A stretch of 64,000 nt of DNA from Phascolomyces articulosus (Eukaryota; Mucoromycota; Mucoromycetes; Mucorales; Lichtheimiaceae). The notes under the pieces were generated by a model. It was not told the DNA's origin. It did not search any database and saw nothing but the letters and a program-made list of their open reading frames with translations. Shown here one piece after another: positions 26,195 through 36,668 of this stretch. Positions within the stretch are counted from its first letter, which is position 1. Each line of letters starts with the position of its first letter. The stretch is from NCBI GenBank assembly GCA_025677815.1, contig JAIXMP010000016.1, positions 248,001 through 312,000 on the forward strand, given 5' to 3'. The position numbers were made by a program, and so were the translations under genes.

Positions 26195-26945
26195 ATGTAC
26201 CGAGACATTAAAACAATCCCCACACCATCAGGGTGGACACCTGAAGTAAAATACATTGACAAGTTGATTTGGTCACCTGCTGTTCCCAAAGAAGTACGCA
26301 CGAGTTTTGAACCAAAACCTGCAAAGATGGCTGATGAAGTACAATCACCACGATTCTTGAGTGATCATGTCAATGTACGAGGCACTTCGTATCAAAGCAT
26401 AAAAGAACAACGACGTAATATAAAAATTAAAAAGATCACTGATAATAGCCACCCATGTTGTGGTGCTTATGGTTTATTTGCTGCACAAACGCTACAACCA
26501 CGTCAGTTGATTCTTGATTATTTGGGTGTCGTCGAATACCAAGGCTATGATCCAACCTCAGACTATGTTTTACGTTTTGGTACCGATTTATCCATCGATG
26601 CTGCGAAATATGGGAATGAAGCACGCTTTTGTAATGATTTTAGAGGGATTGGTTCAGGTCCCAATGTTTGTTTTTTGAATTATATGGATGAAAATACAAG
26701 ACAGATTCGCGTTGGTATTTTTGTTGCTGGTAATAGCAAGATAAGAAAAGGCGAAGAGTTGGTATGTTTTTTTTGTCGTGTTTCTTGACTTATCTTTCTC
26801 GGTATAATTCATGACAAGATTACTGACGTGAGTGTTATTTTTTTTAAAAAAAAATCTTCCACTATAGCTGGTTACCTATGGCAAATCATTTTGGACGAAT
26901 CGAGGCATGAATATGCATGAGCAGCATCATTCTAGCAAACGATAA
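26195..26945 (+). CDS. SET-domain protein (putative lysine methyltransferase)
   Basis: Small protein built almost wholly of a SET domain. Exons 26195-26761 and 26868-26945, giving 214 residues; the second exon supplies the end of the domain. The SET start is GAYGLFAAQTLQPRQLILDY (GxG-type turn, then the LILDYLGVV strand). The middle is YVLRFGTDLSIDAAKYGNEA, then ARFCNDFRGIGSGPNVCFLN, and the last core motif is GEELLVTYGKSFW. The usual N-H-S-C is replaced by N-D-F-R-G here, while PNV and the YG..FW end are kept. No pre-SET or post-SET cysteines are seen. Likely SAM-dependent methylation of a protein lysine; the substrate is unknown. A CCGCTTA element lies about 50 bp upstream. Confidence 0.85.
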
Positions 26946-27384
26946 TTAAAATATAAAGATAGGTCATTAGTATTAATTATCTATAATACCCTTTACTGTA
27001 AATATACGACATTTGTAATATAACATTGATGAAGAATGGTTCTTTTTTATTGTGATACCGCTTTGAAAAAATATTAACTGGCCAATATCTCTATCATTTC
27101 ATATCTTTCTCTCCTGGAGCACTCATTAACCGACTGTACCACATAACTAGCATACAATAAAAAAAAACCGCAATTGATGGTATATAAAATTCAAAATTAA
27201 CTTTCTAACAATTTATATTATATGCGATTTTTAGCCAAGTTATTATTTTAATTTCCTGTTTGATACTATTCATCAAAATTTATATACAAAAATACGAGAG
27301 AGAGAGAGAGAGAGAGAGAGAATAAACAGAAGTACAATATAGGACTTTTAGATGGAGTTGTTGGTCATAATATAAAAATATGAT
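26946..27384. other. convergent spacer with (GA)n tract
   Basis: 3' flanks of the SET gene and the F-box/LRR gene face each other. The only notable item is a (GA)n run at about 27297-27321. Confidence 0.6.
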
Positions 27385-29159
27385 CTATACAAAGTTATCA
27401 TCATCAAAATTTGAATAGATGCAAAACTTAGCAAGTTTTTCTTTTGCATGTACTTCAAATTTGCTACTTCGATTGGTACCTTCGCTAATTTGCAATTCTT
27501 CCAGTGATAAAGAGTTATCCACTAATTTGAATAAACCATTACTATTCACATTCTTGCATGCTAATAAAATGAATCTTTTCAAATTGGGAATTGAGGCAAA
27601 TTTTAAGAGTGTATCATTTGTCACTGTACCCATTTTCATCACACGAAGATCGTGGAAATGTTTCAATTTTTTCACTGCCACAATAAACTTGTTTAAATTA
27701 GGGTTGCAGAAACCAAGATCGATACCTCGTAAAGTCACTACTTTAGTCAAGGGAGCCAGTATATCCCTCTTAACAAATGGACCATCCAGAGAAACGCATT
27801 GAAGCGGTGCCTTATCACCCAATGCAGCATGTTTATCGAATAAACTGATCAGTTTTTTCTCGTTGAGTTGTTTACTAAACCGAGACTCCAATAATTCCAA
27901 CCATGTCAAATGATCCAAACCAATCAATGCGTCCAAGATTTGATCTGCAATACGTTGCGTTCGTGCATAATTACGAATGGTGACAGCTGCGAGTTTTGGT
28001 GCGTTGCAAATCAACGAGGCCACGTATTTTTGTGATTTTCCTTCACCTACAGTGCATTTGAGAATCTTTAATTCTGGCAGATTGAAACGTGGTGGATCTG
28101 CACCAAGAATACTTGTAAATCTTGTATTGGTAAAGTAGAAGCAACAATGAAGCTGTTGAAGTGTTGGGCTTGCTTGTTCTAATATATTCTTCATCATATC
28201 CCAAGGCATAGGTGTTGCAAAATCATCTTCCATGAGAATAAGCGTGTGCAATTTTCCTTGAAACATGGGTAAGGTTGGTCTAATGGGCAATGTCACCGGG
28301 AAACGATGGTCTTGATGACAACCGTCCTTGTTTCGATGAAACGTAAATGATTCGAGATTTGGGCAAAGTCGAGGGATATAGTTGAAAATGTACTGATAAG
28401 GAAATTTTGTCACGGTAAGTTTTTTAATATTTGAATATCGTGGTAAAATGGCTTCCAAATCCATGCCGAGTAGAGCAGCTTTATTGGCACCAATACTAAG
28501 CTCGACAAGTTTGTCTGTTTCAATATTATTGTTGGCAGGTACATTCTCTCGAACGAAATATTTGGCATGGTAGCCAAATTTTACCAGTTTGGGACAAGCC
28601 AAGTGAATTTGCGTAAATGTGGGTGGTTTGGGCGTCAATTTAAAATCAACCTAAAGGTCTGTCAATGTGTCACTAACTTTTCTAAATGCTTTGAGGCATA
28701 AATCATGTTCCAAGTAACTTCCTCTTGGTGCTTTGACACCTGTTAAAAAAAACCATTCATTTGATATCAGAGATACGAATTTACAACGCACACATATATT
28801 ACATTGTACAGATTTATATAGGATTTTTTCCCCTTACCTAGAACATGTAATGATTTTAAATTTTTAAAAACTCCTCGAGCAATAGGTGTCATAAATCGAT
28901 TGGCATCCCAATTAAGTTCAAGATTCTCGATATGTCGTCCAACGCGAGGTAATAAATTAAAGATAACATTAGCCTGGGATCTTGATACTTCGACATTAAT
29001 CCATACCATAGGCGCTTTTAACATCCAGTCGCGCCACGCTCGACACGCGCCTAAACACGAAATACGATCACCAGAAGAAAGTTCTTGAAAAATAGAAATC
29101 AAAATTTCCAATGGTAAAACGGAAAGTGGATCCTTCGAATTTCTGGAATGAAACGTCAT
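27385..29159 (-). pseudogene. F-box/leucine-rich-repeat gene with an in-frame TAG
   Basis: Substrate-receptor type protein of SCF ubiquitin ligases by architecture. Exons (minus): 29159-28838 and 28739-27385, together 559 codons including both stops. The F-box is at residues 10-55: DPLSVLPLEILISIFQELSS followed by ACRAWRDWMLKAPMVW. The rest is leucine-rich repeats with regular L..L.L spacing, such as LTWLELLESRFSK and NLKRFILLACKNVNSNGLF. Codon 137 (28653-28651) is TAG, while the frame stays open and protein-like on both sides (KVSDTLTDL, stop, VDFKLTPKPP). Either the gene is newly broken, or TAG is read through, or it lies in a 27-nt in-frame segment with GTTAGT..TTTAG borders that is removed. 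I favour a recent nonsense change. Confidence 0.75.
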
Positions 29160-30461
29160 TTTGATTTCAGTTTTCTATATTTTATTTTTTTTTAAAAAAA
29201 AACGATTGAATGGCAGGTACAGGATCGTTTTTGACGTTCTTTTTTTTTTTTTTTGTAACTAAAATAAGATGCGTGTGGCTTCGGAATTACATCAATTTAA
29301 TACCACCTCTATGTTTTGATCAATTTACGCTCTAGTATATTAACTAGACTTTATTAAATGATGTAGATACATCGATCCAACTGGAAGAGTGATCCTTAGC
29401 TGGAAATTTTTCGAGTAATGAGGTTGTGCATCCGTATTTTTCTATTTATCCCTATATTCCTTGTTATGTGAAACTGAGCTGTCAGGTGGAGGATGAATAT
29501 ATATATTAAAGCCCAGAAGACAGATTAAACACTGTAGGCCCGTGGGGATTAGAAACATGCATAAATAATAGAAGACTATTGTATTTATACTAACTTGTCG
29601 ATTCACTCATTATTTAGGCATACGGTCAATATATCAATACGTATATGCTAACTATAACGCTTGCAAGAAAAAATAAAGCAATCAGAATTTCAAATGGCAA
29701 TGTTTGAATAGATCATTAGGGTGTAGGTCATGTCATTACACTTATTATTTTTCTTTTTCAAGTGAGGCATTCCATTGTACTTGATCACGTCAGGTGAAAA
29801 GGATTAAAGGGACAAAGAAATGATAAGTAGATATCATGTGACAATGAAAGGAACGTATCGCGGTTGAACGGAGGTGTCTATATATATATAATATAATGCA
29901 TCAAAATATAAAGATAATAATAAAAGTGTCTAGTCTTGAATTATCAGTCATTTTAATGATCCAAGACCAAATATAGCTTTTTATTTTTTTTTCTCTCCTA
30001 TTTAAAGTTACGTATAAAGCGTCAAACTCGGATCACTTTGAGAGACACCCTCAAAATATAACAAATCTTGGCACTGGGACCCCTTGGCATTCGTTTTCTT
30101 TTGCAGCACCGTTATTATAACAAACAAAGAAACAGCTTTGCTCAGCAAGAACAAAGAAAAACAATAATGCCGCGTGTCATTCCGAGAAAGAAAAAGAATA
30201 CTAAGCTATTTATAATACATGATGATTTTACTATAGTAACAGAAATAGTGAAAGTACAACATAATACCCTGTGACTCTTATTATTGTTTATGATCGATCA
30301 TCTTTCTTTAAATATGTTGTCGTGATAGCAAAGAGTTTTAAAAAAACTTACATTACACCAGGAATTATTATTTTTTTGTTTAATACGTGACATCATGAGA
30401 TCCTAATGAAGAAGGAGTATAGTTAAAATAGTTCAGCTTATTTTGTACACCATATAAACTC
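29160..30461. other. intergenic, no gene seen
   Basis: Upstream of the F-box gene and of the first CYSTM-like gene. A 68-codon frame at 30068-30274 is basic and unconvincing. Otherwise only A/T-rich sequence. Confidence 0.5.
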
Positions 30462-30540
30462 GATTTAATTTCCAATAATGGGTTCTCCGAGAGAAAATCA
30501 CATCGTCTATAAATAAACAAACTTGGCAAAAGTTAGATCA
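30462..30540 (+). promoter_or_regulatory. duplicated promoter segment, copy 1
   Basis: A block beginning GATTTAATTTCCAATAATGG and running through GAGAGAAAATCACA and ACTTGGCAAA recurs nearly unchanged at 33757-33835, at the same distance (about 141-150 bp) from each gene's ATG. Retained similarity of noncoding DNA implies a duplicated promoter; a TATA-like CTATAAATAAAC lies at about 30508. Confidence 0.6.
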
Positions 30541-30611
30541 TTAATTATCCTTCTTCTTTATCCTCTTTTACTTTTTCTTTCTATTTATCAGAAAATATTA
30601 TTACGTATAGA

Positions 30612-31145
30612 ATGTCTCCAAGGTAAAAAAAAATATAGAAGATAAAATATATATTCATCCAAATCAACAAAGCACTCTATCATTATAAGCAATGTTATCC
30701 GCTGATCTCACAATTTTACCTATTATTCATTGTTTACCAGTGAACAACAACGACAACAACCAGTCCAAGAACAACACGAAATGAAACCAACCATTGATTC
30801 CCAATCATCATATCCTACTACCAGCGCAATGAATACTGATGGACAGCGGGATACATCAGAAACAAATAAACAAGGTATGATACTACTATATGTTATATAA
30901 TAAAAGCATTCATTTTATCAATTATTAACACGTTTTCTGATTTAATAAATATTAAAGAATCTCCTAGTGGGCTTTTACGGTAAGTTTAGCGTATTATATC
31001 ATTAGAAAAAGTGTTCTTTCACAACAGTCCTGGTTTTTAATAATGTGTAATAATTATATAAAATAGGTTACGTGGTGGTTGTGGCTGTTTAACGGGCTGT
31101 CTTGCAGGACTGTGTTGCTGTTGTACGTTAGATGCCTGTTGCTAA
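30612..31145 (+). CDS. small Cys-rich tail-anchored protein, CYSTM-like (copy 1)
   Basis: Four exons: 30612-30622, 30741-30874, 30958-30979, 31067-31145, giving 81 residues. The N-terminal 55 residues are polar and Gln/Thr-rich (EQQRQQPVQEQHEMKPT). The end is a compact Gly/Cys-rich hydrophobic module, RGGCGCLTGCLAGLCCCC, then TLDACC. This matches the CYSTM pattern: short stress-linked eukaryotic proteins with a C-terminal Cys-rich membrane module, such as yeast YDL012C and YBR016W. A cytosolic N-terminus and membrane-inserted, possibly palmitoylated C-terminus are expected from the family. The first exon codes only MSP plus part of a codon. An apparent 3' UTR intron (31149-31242) starts three bases after the stop codon. 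Confidence 0.8.
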
Positions 31146-33337
31146 CTGGTATGTTGCATGGACTATTATTATTACATCTCTGGTATAATATAGGATGATT
31201 ATTTTTACTGATGATCATCATTATTTGCCGTTATTATTATAGATCGCACTGATTTTTTCCAACAAGTTTCGAAATCTCGCGTTTTATTCCGGGGTTTACA
31301 TATTTAATTCAGTGTCACATAACTTCTTCTCTAGTTCCGTTATATATGTTGCACAAAGTATTCTATCATCTCCTTCTACTTTTTGTTGTTCTTGTAGAGG
31401 ACTACATAATATTACCTACTTCTTGGTATTTACGTATTTCATATATATAGTCAAATGATGTACACATTATGAGTGATCATTAGTGTGTTTATAAACAAAG
31501 GACATCATGAACTATTTCATTATTATTAGCTTTTTTTATATATTTTATTATCATCCATATACATATATCATCATTCTACCTTGTCTCATGTAAATCATGT
31601 GCTATATAATATACGTATTATATATAAAACTCTTTGTCTTACTTTTATAATGTTAATTATTGTTATGGTTGAATTGCAAAGGAAACAGATGTAGCTGTTT
31701 ACCTGTTCTTAACCACTGTGGTTTGGGAAGATTTGTCATAAAAGGGCCGGGTGATAGTACGGTAATATATCAAGATTGCATGTATATAGGTAAAGAAAAA
31801 AAGTGTAAGGAATTAAAATACAAAGCATTCAGCTTGAAGATAAAGATGTTGAACCGAAAAAGAATGTATCTAATGGAAAGATAAGTATTATGCAAAGGAG
31901 CTTATATATAAAATGATGAGTTCAATAAAGGAACGCATGGATTTATATGTACAGTTGACGATTGCAAGTAGAATGGTTCAGAGACATGAATATAAAATTG
32001 ATGAAGTTCCTTTTTTGTTTTAGTTAGTGATGCTGTTTTGATTGGAAAAGGCTAGCCTTGATTATTTTTGATAACTGTAATATTCGTTTCTAATACAATA
32101 GTTAAATAATAGCATCAACTACCTAATAAGTATATTTAATAACAAGTGTCCAATTGGTCATTTTAAAAAATAATGAGTAATAAAGCTGATACAAACCTTC
32201 TGGTACCAGTACGACTTCATAAAAGATACTTTTTTTTTACAAGACATTAGGTGGGTGGGGATTACGGATGAACAGCTTCAATTTATTTGAATGCAAATTA
32301 ATCCTCAGGGAAAAATATTACATATTTTATATTTACTGAATATTAAGTTATATCTACAACAAACAGTCTGACAAAAGCATGGAGCAACAGTATCATAATA
32401 GTGAGCGTAGGTTTTGATATTTTGCAAAGATTACACTTACTCATTCAAATACTTTTACTTTCTTGCTTGATTAACATGTTATCACCAGCTCTTTTTTTAT
32501 AAGCATATCTATTTACGACCGGAGACATTTTTGGTATATTGACTATTATATTTTGTTTCAATAATTTTTGGGCATTTCTGATAGAATCTAGTTTCTGCAA
32601 ACTGCGAATAATATATATTATTTATGACAGCAGCGTTACCTTTGCTTAACAGAACATTTCAACAGCTAATCCAGGTATCAAAGAAAATCATAAGGAGTCT
32701 GAAGTGATTGTAAAATTAACCAATTACACCATTGTATAAGCACCGTCGAAGCTCATATTAAAAACTTGTATATAGGTCACTATTAAAATAAATAGATAAG
32801 AAATCAAGTTTTATGTTCATCTGGCATTTCACCATTGTGATACGAATCCATAGTTACTTTTTACAATGATTCCAATAGTTGCAGGATGACTGACACCTCC
32901 CTACAACACAAGTTTAGCAATTACGATTTTTGGTTACTTTCTCAAATGACCCGTGTCCGATTCTTCTTTATTGAATCTATTAGATTTTACTTCGATAACA
33001 ACTTATTCATAATTCATCCTTGACGACAGTCCTGCGCTGAAGAGAGTATACTTGTCCTAAAATGATTGATAGGTGTTGCATAATATACTGTTAATGATGG
33101 TCAAGGTTGCAAGTGTAAACAACAACCTTAAGTAGCAGTAGTACATATGATCTTTTTTTTAAAACGCCTGTATTTTTTATCATTTAAATAAATAAAATTA
33201 ACTGGAAACCTTGCATATGATAAGTTCCTTTATATGAGATCTTTCCTTTAAAAAACTATTGAGAAAGGTTATATGTGTCAAGTTTGACCACACATAGTGC
33301 TGACACCCATCCATGCCATGAAAAATTATATGTTTTA
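31146..33337. other. spacer between the tandem CYSTM-like genes
   Basis: The first ~500 bp (to about 31660) is 3' sequence of copy 1 and is still alignable to the 3' sequence of copy 2 (34427-34930). The rest is A/T-rich with no gene; a 74-codon frame at 31660-31884 has no recognisable features. Confidence 0.5.
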
Positions 33338-33712
33338 GCGAAAAAAACGCTCCGTTTAGGGGTCTAAAATGCTTTAAGCCCTGCAATTTTCTCTGCTTGG
33401 ACTGCAGGCTTATTTCAGCATTAGAGGTGACTATGAAGATAAAAATCAACAAAGCCTATTTTTTTCAAAAAACAAAGTTACCTTTATTAGTGGCCCTGAA
33501 TACTCCCTTTAGTAATATTAATTTATTTAAAAGAGTTGTTATAACAACTTTTGTTTATAACTTATATTGGATATTTTCACTTTTTCAACTTGAACCACTT
33601 TGCTGGTGTTGAAATCAAAACTTTCTCTAAGGTAGAAATAAGCCTACAGCCCAAACAGAAAATTGCAGGCTTTGCAATTTAGGCTTCTACGTAAGCGGTG
33701 CTTTTTTTTCTC
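33338..33712. mobile_element. 375-bp TIR element with TTA target duplication (MITE-like)
   Basis: The ends are inverted copies over about 85-90 bp. The left end begins GCGAAAAAAACGCTCCG. The right end, reverse-complemented, begins GAGAAAAAAAAGCACCG; both then read through CCTGCAATTTTCT and AGGCTTATTTC. TTA flanks both sides (33335-33337 and 33713-33715). No coding capacity is seen. The termini differ from those of the 5085-5693 element, so it is another family, but the target length is the same. Confidence 0.7.
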
Positions 33713-33756
33713 TTAAGTAATTCAGTTGCACAGGTTCATCTAGTATATCTATGCTT

Positions 33757-33835
33757 GATTTAATTTCCAATAATGGGTTCTTCGAGAGAAAATCACACTG
33801 ACTACAAATATTTAAATAGACAGACTTGGCAAAGC
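33757..33835 (+). promoter_or_regulatory. duplicated promoter segment, copy 2
   Basis: Counterpart of 30462-30540, upstream of the second CYSTM-like gene. One difference is CTCCGAG to CTTCGAG. A TATA-like AAATATTTAAATAG lies at about 33806. Confidence 0.6.
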
Positions 33836-33897
33836 CGGATCATTTAATTATTGCTCTTCTTTCTCTTTTATTTCTTCTTCTTTTATCAACCAAAACA

Positions 33898-34426
33898 ATG
33901 CTTCCAAAGTAAGATATTGCTAATATATAGCATTTATGTAAATTTACACCAATAAAATAATAGCAAATTCTACTATAAAAATATTATTTCTTGATCTAAC
34001 AATAAATATTACGCATTGATCTCCAGTGAACAACAACAACAAAGACCGGTCCAAGAACAACATGAAATGAAGCCCACTATTGATGCCCAATCATCATACC
34101 CTACTACCAAAGCAATGAATACTGAAGAACAGCAAGAAACTCCAGAAACAAAAAAGCAAGGTATGATACTATATGTAAATATAAAATACTGCTCATTATT
34201 ATTTATTTATTAAAATATTTTCTGATTTACGAATAATAAGATGAATCGACTAGTGGGCTTTTACGGTAAGTTTAGTAAACTATAATGTATAATCACAAAG
34301 CCCATTTTTATTAAAATAGATGAGGCTTTTAATAACATGTTTATAATAATATAATACAGGTTGCGTGGTGGATGTGGCTGTTTAACTGGTTGCCTCGCAG
34401 GAATGTGTTGCTGTTCCTGTTGCTAA
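33898..34426 (+). CDS. small Cys-rich tail-anchored protein, CYSTM-like (copy 2)
   Basis: Paralogue of the gene 3.3 kb upstream, with identical exon layout: 33898-33908, 34027-34160, 34241-34265, 34360-34426, giving 78 residues. The polar half is close to copy 1 (QEQHEMKPTIDAQSSYPTTK). Exon 3 is three bases longer. The tail is RGGCGCLTGCLAGMCCCSCC and stops there, so copy 2 lacks the TLDA residues that separate the last cysteines of copy 1. Its likely role and topology are those of copy 1. The apparent 3' UTR intron is also kept (34430-34526). Tandem same-strand copies, with introns and flanks preserved, indicate DNA-level duplication rather than retrotransposition. Confidence 0.8.
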
Positions 34427-35259
34427 TTGGTATGTTTGTTTAGTAGTATTGAATTGTTATACTATTAATAAATACCGAATTACCATTTTTATTGATCATC
34501 AGCTTTCCCTTTCCTTATTCTTATAGATTACTCTTCAACAAGTTAGGAATCTCGCTTTTTTTTTCTTGGGTATTCATATTTAAATAAGTGTTACATAAAC
34601 TTTTTTATGATTCTGTTGCACAATATATCCTATTTTCCTCCTTTTTCGCTGCTCTTCTTACAGAAGATTACATATTAACTACCTCCCTCCTCTTCTTGAC
34701 ATTTATTTATTGTTGTCAAACAATATTTTTTCCTTATGTACGTAGTATGAGGATTCATCGGCATAAGACATTATGAAGGAATTATCTTATCTTATTGACC
34801 TTCTTTTTTTTTTATATTTTATTGCTCATCCATATATTATTATTCTACCTCCCACTCTCCTGTAGTATCACGTGCTATATATTTATTATAAACTTTCTTG
34901 TCTTATTTTCACAGGAGTGTTATTGTTGCTACTTGGGCGCTTATTAGGAAATATGTGTAGAAAATAGAGAAGGGTATATCATTATTTTAAATTCCATGTG
35001 TTTAAGAAATAGCAATTATCGAAAACGCATTAACATTAAATAATTTTCCAAAGTAATAAAAAATACACTTTTTTACATATTTAAGTAACATTATATCCAA
35101 GATTTTGCAGATCAAGTTTTGTATCTGGCTATAGACATACCAAACTATTGAAAATTAGAGTATCCAACCTTGCATAAAAAGTGCTTCGAGCTGTTGCGGT
35201 CCTCAAAACCTGATCATAAGGTGAGCGAATTTATCTATTTCCCATTCTCTCCAGCTGAC
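34427..35259. other. 3' flank of CYSTM copy 2 and promoter of Med18
   Basis: To about 34930 the sequence follows the 3' flank of copy 1. The rest is the AT-rich upstream region of Med18. No gene was seen. Confidence 0.5.
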
Positions 35260-36244
35260 ATGGCCACCTATGAATGCAGTTTACAAGGACTTATTGTTGG
35301 ATTAAAAGAAAAAAATGCAGTAATAGAGCGACTTGTTGGAATATGTGGTAATGATTCCATGATTGATTTATTCCAACATGAAATTGCATTTGCACCAACA
35401 GGTAAAAAAAGAAACGAGTTATGTTATTATTATTTCGATCAAAAAAAAAACCTTTGAAATGCGTCCATTATATTTTTAACACTTTAAGTATTATAGTTCA
35501 AACACCTGTTGGACCTGCACGAAACGACGATGTTGTATTACGCCTTCAATCACGAATTAGTTCTGAACATGAAAAGAGTTTTAAGAATCGACAATGGTAC
35601 CTTTGCATGCAAGGTCATCCAGAACCTCAGCGTGGCCGTACTGTCTCTGTTCGACCTCATGTACGCGTCGAGCTTAGTGGCGACGTTTTTCGATTTATGA
35701 AGTCACTTGGCTATAGGTATATAATAAATGGGGAAAAAAAGATACTTTGAATTCGTTAAAAACAGTATAATAATCATAAGAATTTACTAGCTATTCATTT
35801 GAAGTTGTACGCAAAGGTCATCTACTTGCATATGAACGATTATTACGAATTACAGTTAGTCAAGTGTATAAGGTAAATAACTTGTTGGGTCAATGTTATA
35901 TATTCTACTCTAACCAAATGTATGCCTTTGTATGCGCGCGCATGTATATGTATGTGTTTTCTTATATAGTTGACAAAATTGGATGTATCAAGTGCTAGAC
36001 TTGTGGATGAAGATATTTGGATGATTGAAGTTAATTCAACACCGGTGGCACAAGAACAAGTAAATCAAATGGCTGAACAGCTGAATAAATTCAAGTTATT
36101 ACTAAATGGGTATGATAATCATAATGATGTATGTATTCAGACTTGCTAATGACTTTTTTTTCCTTTTTGTATTATTTAAATAGTATTGTTGATTTGGAAT
36201 ACGTCGACACTCGAGCATTACAAAACAAAATTCATTACACATAA
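35260..36244 (+). CDS. MED18: Mediator complex subunit 18
   Basis: Head-module subunit of the Mediator coactivator that links transcription factors to RNA polymerase II; it pairs with Med20. Exons 35260-35401, 35497-35716, 35791-35872, 35970-36109, 36184-36244, giving 214 residues, within the normal range. The opening MATYECSLQGLIVGLK and the phrase RVELSGDVFRFMKSLGYR match the family. So do FEVVRKGHLLAYERLLRITV, the beta-barrel part with a basic loop, and the closing DIWMIEVNSTPVAQEQ helix. The start is the first ATG; an open frame continues upstream without one. Confidence 0.88.
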
Positions 36245-36668
36245 TTCATAATATCTTCCATGCCCTGCCTATCTATTACAAAAAAATCCCATCAGCACCA
36301 TCATCTCCTACTCGTTTTTACAATAATAATAACTTATGCATTTACATATCCAACTTTTGTGAATTTTCGGATCTATTAATCCGATCCACTATTTGACCGC
36401 TTAGATAATCGACAGTGCTTTTCTGGTGTGACATAGATGAAGTAGTCTTTTTATATTTGGTGTATTCTCCAATAGAGAATAAAGGATACTTTGGTATACG
36501 CAATGCCGTATTAAAATATCAATTTTTAATCAATAAAGCTGTGATATATCATGATGTGTTATAGCAATTTATATTATGCGGGTACCTTAAAAACTCAAAA
36601 TTCAAAAGCAGTAAAAAGTTCTGTACTTTTCTTTTACCACTTCATAATACCCGTACCAACTATCTCTA
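36245..36668. other. spacer between MED18 and WSS1
   Basis: A 3' UTR followed by the WSS1 promoter. It contains a CCGCTTA element at 36397-36403, about 266 bp before the WSS1 start. No gene seen. Confidence 0.5.
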
